This document shows, piece by piece, positions 59,331-64,000 of a stretch of DNA of 64,000 bases; within the stretch, counting starts at the first letter, position 1, and the number at the start of each line of letters is the position of its first letter. Below the pieces are notes generated by a model. That model was not told where the DNA came from. It saw nothing but the letters and a program-made list of their open reading frames with translations, and ran no database searches. This DNA comes from Cristatella mucedo (taxonomy: Eukaryota > Bryozoa > Phylactolaemata > Cristatellidae). The stretch covers positions 4,570,501-4,634,500 of the forward strand of contig WPIO01000026.1 in the NCBI GenBank assembly GCA_009760855.2, given 5' to 3'. The position numbers and the translations under genes are program-made.

Positions 59331-60191
59331 TCGTTCTTAACTCTAAATGAAAGAAAAAAAGAAGGTAAATTTAATCCTAACTCAGATATAAGCCAAGTAT
59401 TCAAGCCAAGACCTAAAAGAATTTCACAGGGTTTCTTTAATATTGTTGAGCCTAATGAAAATCACCAAGCAGACACTTTGTATATGCCTAATGATTCTGG
59501 ATATAAATATGCTTTGAGTGTTATTGATGTTGCTAGTAGATATAAAGAATCAAGACCTCTTAAAACAAAGACTTCTAAAGAAGTAACAAAAGCAATAATA
59601 GATATCTACAGTAAAGGTCCTTTGAAGTGGCCAAAGAAAATGACTGTAGATCCAGGATCAGAGTTTAAAGGTGAGTTTGCTAAAGAAATGAAAAAACATG
59701 AAACACGAATCATCAATGGTACTACTAAAAAGAGTGTTGCATTAGTTGAAAGAATGAATCGAACAGTTGCTGAGAGGGCATTCATTGCTCAGTATGAAAA
59801 AGAATTAGAAAGTATTAACAAATGAGACTATAATAGAAACAGAGAGTGGATTGATAATCTACCAAAGATCATTGAGTATCTAAATAATAGTGTTACAAGA
59901 ATGATTGGTGAAGAACCTGCAAAGGCGATAAAAAAAGAAAAGGTAAAACTAAAGAAACCAAAATATCATGGTGAAAAGCTATTAGAACTTAACACACCAG
60001 TTAGGTATTTATTAGAACCTGGTGAGGGAGAAAATGAGAAAAGAAGAAGAGCTACAGACCCAATATGGAGTCTAACAAAACATACTATTGTTAGAATAAT
60101 GGTATTTAAACAACAACCAGCTAGATATTTCGTAAATGATATTAAGAGAAGTTTTGTTAGAGAGGAGTTACGAGTTATTAGCCAACATTAA
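59328..60191 (+). pseudogene. rve-family integrase (Polinton type), in-frame TGA
   Basis: DDE integrase that inserts the element into host DNA. The start at ATG 59328 follows CTATAGA and is preferred over an upstream in-frame ATG. The catalytic core shows Asp49 (HQADTL), Asp108 (TVDPGSEF) and Glu141 (LVERMNRT), with 58 and 32 residues between them. The frame stops at TGA 59823-59825 (codon 166) and continues in the same frame to 60191. The C-terminal part has a basic linker and RRATDPIWSLTKHTIVRI, like the SH3/chromo-type DNA-binding ends of these enzymes. No N-terminal HHCC finger is seen. Its last 14 bp overlap the converging membrane-protein gene. Confidence 0.83.
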
Positions 60192-60909
60192 TTTTAGTTT
60201 GTGAGTTTCCTAGTACAAGTCCTTCAAACTCTTCTTTTGTAATCTCATCATCAGATAAAGCGTTAGTAATCTTTGAGATAATTTGATAATTAGAACTTAA
60301 AGCATTCCTTTTACGTTTGTCTATTTCTGTAAGCACACCGTCAACTGATACAAACATTACAGATAGAGCTGAAAAGACAGTTACTACATGACTAATAGAT
60401 GGCAATACTTGAACATAAGTACTTGAAACAGTTACTCCTAATGCTATTAGAATATTTATGAATTTAAGTACATATCTAGCTCTTGTTAATTTTATTAGAC
60501 ACCCCCTAATTTTGTTATTAAACTGAACAGTCTCCTCATATTTTTTAACAGCAAAATCTTTTCTCAAATCTGGCATTTTTTCTATATATTTGTAAATATT
60601 TTTTTTAATCCACCAATCCATAGTCTCTTCAATCAACTCTTCCGGATGTTCAAAGTCTTTTCCTTGATCTATTTCTTTTTTTATTTGTTTTTTTAGTTCT
60701 ATTTTTTTAGAGTAAGCTTCTGATTTAATTTTATTTATTTTTTCTATTTTTAAGTCCTTGAGAAACTCTTCAAAGACTGACCCATCTCTAACCTTAGTAA
60801 ATATGTTTGCAATCTCTGGTTCAGAGTGATTTATTCTTAAAGCCTTGTATTCAATAACAAGTTTAACAGCGTTTAGTAGTGTAGATCTAATGTCTTCAAT
60901 TCTACCCAT
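60178..60909 (-). CDS. Putative membrane protein with coiled coil, 243 aa
   Basis: Intact frame. Residues about 55-125 are Lys/Glu-rich helical. Residues about 145-195 hold two hydrophobic segments (VLKFINILIALGVTVSSTYV and HVVTVFSALSVMFVSVDGVL), probably a transmembrane hairpin. A short charged C-terminus follows. The upstream motif is weak (CATATCCT). No family recognised. It could be an egress or envelope-type protein, but nothing in the sequence decides that. Confidence 0.6.
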   Translation of the reverse strand: MGRIEDIRSTLLNAVKLVIEYKALRINHSEPEIANIFTKVRDGSVFEEFLKDLKIEKINKIKSEAYSKKIELKKQIKKEIDQGKDFEHPEELIEETMDWWIKKNIYKYIEKMPDLRKDFAVKKYEETVQFNNKIRGCLIKLTRARYVLKFINILIALGVTVSSTYVQVLPSISHVVTVFSALSVMFVSVDGVLTEIDKRKRNALSSNYQIISKITNALSDDEITKEEFEGLVLGNSQTKINVG

Positions 60910-61030
60910 AGGATATGAACAAATCTAAAAATTTGAATGCTGTTGACCTTGAACTTCATTAAGGCAATCCCTACTCCTCGTTTCAACACCCATTTCTATA
61001 TAATGTTTATTTTTGTTTTAATTAAATTAA
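60910..61030. other. Short intergenic spacer
   Basis: AT-rich, 121 bp, containing a CTATATAA segment; no gene seen. Confidence 0.5.
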
Positions 61031-61504
61031 TTATGCTTCTAGAGCTGCAGCAGTTGCCTTTTGTCTTGCGCTAACACCGTCAGTTAGATCAGAAAGAATC
61101 ACATAACACTCGTCTTTAACGATTCCAGAGATGTCCGGTTTAACTCCTGAAACTCCTGAAACTCCTGAAATAACCGTTGAGAGTGTTGGAAGTTGAGATG
61201 CAATCCATGTTGTATAACCAGAGATCTCAGAAGGATCGTCAAGAAGTGCGTCTACTTTAGATCTAACAGTAGATTCAAGATTTGCTGTTACATCAGTTAA
61301 GCCGGCGGTTATAATCTTTTGAGCTTCGATATCACATTCATCGAGATAGAACTTCTTAACCGAATTGTCAGTCATAACTGAAATATCTGAATCAAGTGTT
61401 TGTTGATCGTATGCGGTCATCCTTGACCTAACAAGATAATCAACGTAAGACTTAAGGAGAGTAGCACTAGTAGCAAGATTGGGATCAGTAACGTCGTTCT
61501 GCAT
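61031..61504 (-). CDS. Unknown element protein, 157 aa
   Basis: Intact, ATG after TATATAGGAA. Ser/Thr/Asp-rich, mostly helical (LLKSYVDYLVRSRMTAYDQQ), with a short SGVSGVSGV repeat from a 12-bp duplication (TCCTGAAACTCC units) around residue 115. No signal peptide or metal motif. Function unknown. Confidence 0.6.
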   Translation of the reverse strand: MQNDVTDPNLATSATLLKSYVDYLVRSRMTAYDQQTLDSDISVMTDNSVKKFYLDECDIEAQKIITAGLTDVTANLESTVRSKVDALLDDPSEISGYTTWIASQLPTLSTVISGVSGVSGVKPDISGIVKDECYVILSDLTDGVSARQKATAAALEA

Positions 61505-61545
61505 TTCCTATATAAAAAAAGAAAATTACTTATATGAAAAAGTGA

Positions 61546-61801
61546 TTATTTTTTTGTTTTTACATCATCAAATATTTGATGAAACTTATCAAATGCTGCA
61601 GTATATTTTTTTCTTTTTTTTCATTTTGTCATATGCATCACAAACATCTAAAAGAACCCAAATTTTTGGTGCCGGTAGTTTAAAGATATGCTTATAAAGA
61701 TCTGAAGGAATATATGGGGTATCATCTTCAAAACCACAAAACTTTTTAGCAATTCTTATAGCATACTCACAACAAAGAATTCTTGAAACTTCCTGATTCA
61801 T
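61546..61801 (-). pseudogene. Small helical gene 1 of a three-gene paralogous cluster, frameshifted
   Basis: ATG 61801 follows TATATAGGGAG. The frame contains EVSRILCCEYAIRIAKKF and a KIWVLLDVCDAYDKM helix. A slip in an A-run near 61615 ends it early, and the original frame continues to TAA 61546. The VSRIL-C-CE start matches the gene at 62127, and the helix layout matches both neighbours. Function unknown. Confidence 0.55.
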
Positions 61802-61816
61802 CTCCCTATATAAGGT

Positions 61817-62092
61817 TTAAGAATTTTTAATAGAATCTAATTTTCTATTCTCATATATTTTTTCAACCTCATCACATATTTTAATTTCACATTCTAAAAT
61901 ACTTTCATAATGATTAGCTATCTCTAAAAGTGTGTCAATAAATAATGGGTCTAATTCTTTTAAAACTTGATAAGATTTACAACAAATAGTATCATGAGGA
62001 AGACCACATAGTAATTTTGAACAAAGATTAATTAAATTTGTACGAGTGTTATAATTTTTAATAATCTTTTCAAACTTTTCATGTAAATCCAT
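61817..62092 (-). CDS. Small helical gene 2 of the cluster, 91 aa
   Basis: Intact, ATG after TTTATAAAGGAA. Predominantly helical, with CCKSYQVLKELDPLFIDTLL then EIANHYESILECEIKI. The second block aligns with LESSFVTVLIEICEASDKLMECRGKI of gene 3. Cys-rich for an intracellular protein (7 Cys). Function unknown. A host-interaction role is possible for such duplicated accessory genes. Confidence 0.58.
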   Translation of the reverse strand: MDLHEKFEKIIKNYNTRTNLINLCSKLLCGLPHDTICCKSYQVLKELDPLFIDTLLEIANHYESILECEIKICDEVEKIYENRKLDSIKNS

Positions 62093-62126
62093 TTCCTTTA
62101 TAAAGCTAAAGTTTTATTTAATAGAA

Positions 62127-62402
62127 CTAATTAATTGGTACTCTTTGTTTTGTTTTGGGGGTTTTTGATTTTTTTGCGGCTTCTTCGAGTATTTCATTTA
62201 TCTTACCTCTACACTCCATTAGCTTATCAGAAGCTTCACAGATTTCAATAAGAACAGTAACAAACGAACTCTCTAAATCTGGAATAAGTTTATCAAGAGA
62301 GTGTCTAACTATTCGTTGATCATTACCTTTAAGTTTTTGAAGACAGATCTTTACAGCCATATCTCTGGATTGTTCACAGCTTAGAATTCTCGAAACGTCT
62401 AT
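62127..62402 (-). pseudogene. Small helical gene 3 of the cluster, start codon lost (ATA)
   Basis: The TATATAGAA motif is followed by ATA at 62402-62400 where ATG is expected. In that frame the next residues (DVSRILSCEQ) match gene 1's EVSRILCCEY, which supports the upstream start. An internal ATG at 62360 opens 77 codons. It ends in a basic SKTPKTKQRVPIN tail. No family recognised. Confidence 0.6.
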
Positions 62403-62425
62403 TTCTATATAAGTATAAATATTTT

Positions 62426-62678
62426 TTATAATTCATTCTCTTCATTTACATAATCACTTCGAAAAGGGGGTATATCATCAGCTTCAGTGTAAAAAGTGGT
62501 CATCTTCAGCAGACTCAAACCCAGATTCGGATTCGGATTCAGACTCGGATTCGGATTCGGATTCAGGTATATAATCAGGATCTTCGGATTCTGTATCTGA
62601 TATTGACTCAGTATCTGAAATACCTATATCCATAGAACTTTCTTCAACTTTTAAGAACTCTGGATTTTCGTTTTCCAT
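62426..62678 (-). pseudogene. Acidic Ser/Glu-repeat protein, frameshifted near the end
   Basis: ATG 62678 after TTATAGAA. Very acidic: DTESISDTESEDPDYIPE followed by about seven SE dipeptides from a 6-bp repeat. A slip in a T/A run near 62500 moves the last ~25 codons (ending at TAA 62426) to another frame. Such acidic tails occur in viral transactivators and histone mimics, but no specific function is supported. Confidence 0.5.
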
Positions 62679-62716
62679 TTCTATAATAATGAAATTATTT
62701 TGTTAACATACTTTTC

Positions 62717-64000
62717 TTAATTGGCCAGAGAGGGTGTATACAACGAATCACTCTTACTAGTCCCTGTATTTACTAACCTAACACATGTTCTGTTTTCTAC
62801 GTTCTCACATGTCTTTCCAAAAATTTGGCACATAAAACCTTTATACAGATTTCTTTTGAAACTATCACCTTTACGTTCAAATTCAATCTTTTTCTCTGCA
62901 CATATATCAATGAATGGTTTTGCCCAAGGTTCTTGATTGAATTTATATACTTTATGTATTTTAGTTGGGATCAAACCTTTACTAACAACAAATTGAAAGT
63001 ACCTGTAATGGGTTAGATAATTAGTTTTATTATTAAAATCACAAATCAACTTTGCTACAGTACTTGGAGCAGATGAAAACTTTTGTTGGTATCTTGAAAA
63101 CTCAGAAGTATCAACAACCCTACTTTCAGGACAAAGTGGATAATCATTATGTAAATCATGTAATTCTTTTGGATACTCTAAATTACATAATACAAATACT
63201 CCTGTTTCAGAATCTTCAGGTAATGACATTATTTTTTCAAGTGACCAATTACATAAATCATCTTCAATAGGTTCTGAAATAGGTAAGTGCCACATCATAA
63301 CAGTTGGATATAAACTTGCTGCATCCCAGTACATAATATGATTATTGTCACTAGCCTTACAAAGTCTTTTACTTACCTGACAGACACCACCTCTTATTGA
63401 TTCTTTGAACTTTTGATATAGTTGTAAGTCTCCTTCCTTTTTACCTAATAAATTTATAGTACATTTGGTATAAAACAAAGTACAAGACCATGCATAATGT
63501 GGTGCAGATAGATAATGAGCAGGATCTAGTTTAAACAATTCAATAAAACTGTTTCTATATGCTTCATAGCAATCAGCAAGAAGTGTAACGTCTGCATATA
63601 GATAAATATCATGATAATCTCCTTAATCTTTCATGTTAAAAATTTTAAATACATTTAATGCATGTTCATAGTCTTCAGTAGTAATACCTCTATCAAAAGT
63701 AAGTTTACTATTGGATGCTTTGATCTCTGGAATTTTGTTTTCATTGAATTTATCAAAAGAATCCATATACTCGTAAGGATAAACTCCTTTTCTTGTTATA
63801 GCATCTTTGAGAACATTAACATCAATGTCTTGATATAATGTTTTAAAGACACCAATTGTAATGTCAAAGTTTGAATTTGCTTTCTTTAATGAAGTAACAA
63901 TATCACTTAAACCATTATTCATAAAATTAAAAGAATCTTTGAACTCAAAATTCTCAAATGACATTGACATATAACTCTCCATATTATGTGCAACGGGCTT
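62717..64000 (-). pseudogene. Protein-primed DNA polymerase B, in-frame TAA, C-terminus missing; 5' end beyond window
   Basis: Replicative polymerase of Polintons. Reading from the right edge, the exonuclease-domain end has the family's RKGVYPYEYMDSFDKFNE block. TAA at 63623-63625 interrupts the frame, which then continues unchanged. From 63538 come the LDPAHYLSAP and SIRGGVCQ blocks, palm motif A DAASLYP (63325-63305) and a motif-B region ending FGKTCENVENR. The frame stops at 62717 before motif C (the YxDTDS metal site) and the thumb. The next 35 bp lead straight into the acidic gene. The missing last third implies a deletion, so no active enzyme is possible. The N-terminal portion runs past 64000. 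Confidence 0.85.

Larger units (their letters stand above)
45960..64000. mobile_element. Polinton/Maverick (adintovirus-like) integrated element, left 18 kb
   Basis: The hallmark set is present: rve integrase, protein-primed PolB, adenain-like protease, packaging ATPase, major capsid and penton-like proteins, in AT-rich DNA with short spacers on both strands. The left boundary is exact because it interrupts an LTR known from an intact copy. The right end is not reached: PolB runs off the window. The element carries stops, frameshifts and a LINE insertion, so it is a germline fossil, though several frames are intact. Accessory PLA2, YqaJ, HNH and fibre-like genes make the gene set richer than a minimal Polinton. 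Confidence 0.9.

Noticed and set aside
47975-63625. Alternative genetic code with UAA read as glutamine
   Set aside because: CAA codons are abundant and TAA appears only about once per gene. There is also a TGA in the integrase and several frameshifts. Ordinary decay or sequence error explains this better.

Overview
The window comes from an animal (metazoan) nuclear genome that carries a long integrated DNA-virus-like element. The first 45.96 kb has spliced genes with introns and the usual debris of animal genomes: truncated LINEs with (ATT)n tails, tRNA-derived SINEs, inverted-repeat DNA transposons, LTRs and microsatellites. Two host genes are recognisable, both on the minus strand. One is a first exon of an endonuclease III homologue (NTHL1 type, 5250-5639). 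The other is a complete five-exon GRB2/drk/sem-5 adaptor (SH3-SH2-SH3, about 226 aa) spread over 44066 to 23896. The species cannot be named from this sequence; an invertebrate is likely.

Repeat layout: at least ten LINE copies of one CR1/L2-like family share a 3' hairpin and an (ATT)n tail. Two SINE families are present, and one of them ends in a copy of the LINE 3' tail. A ~72-bp MITE occurs twice, and a ~630-bp TIR element occurs twice (one copy split by a LINE). A ~1.4-kb LTR occurs twice. Its first copy sits inside an older DNA transposon. Its second copy is cut at 45959 by the viral element.

From about 45960 to the end of the window, base composition drops to strongly AT-rich and genes become densely packed on both strands. 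This is a Polinton/Maverick (adintovirus-like) element. It encodes a parvovirus-type phospholipase A2 protein, an adenain-like cysteine protease, a packaging ATPase, three tandem penton-like proteins, a double-jelly-roll-like major capsid protein, a YqaJ-type exonuclease, a phage-tail-fibre-like repeat protein, an rve integrase and a protein-primed DNA polymerase B. It also has a run of small unknown genes. Its left end is a ~119-bp near-perfect hairpin at the exact break in the LTR; the right end lies beyond 64000.

Most element genes start a few bases after a TATATAG-like motif, which marks true starts and shows two where ATG has become ATA. The element is decaying: many genes have one in-frame stop or a homopolymer frameshift, and the exonuclease gene is split by a 1.1-kb LINE. 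Several genes remain fully open, among them PLA2, two penton-like proteins, fibre and the membrane protein. The likely modules are integration/replication (integrase, PolB, exonuclease), morphogenesis (MCP, pentons, protease, ATPase, basic core protein), entry or attachment (PLA2, fibre), and a cluster of small accessory genes between the integrase and PolB.
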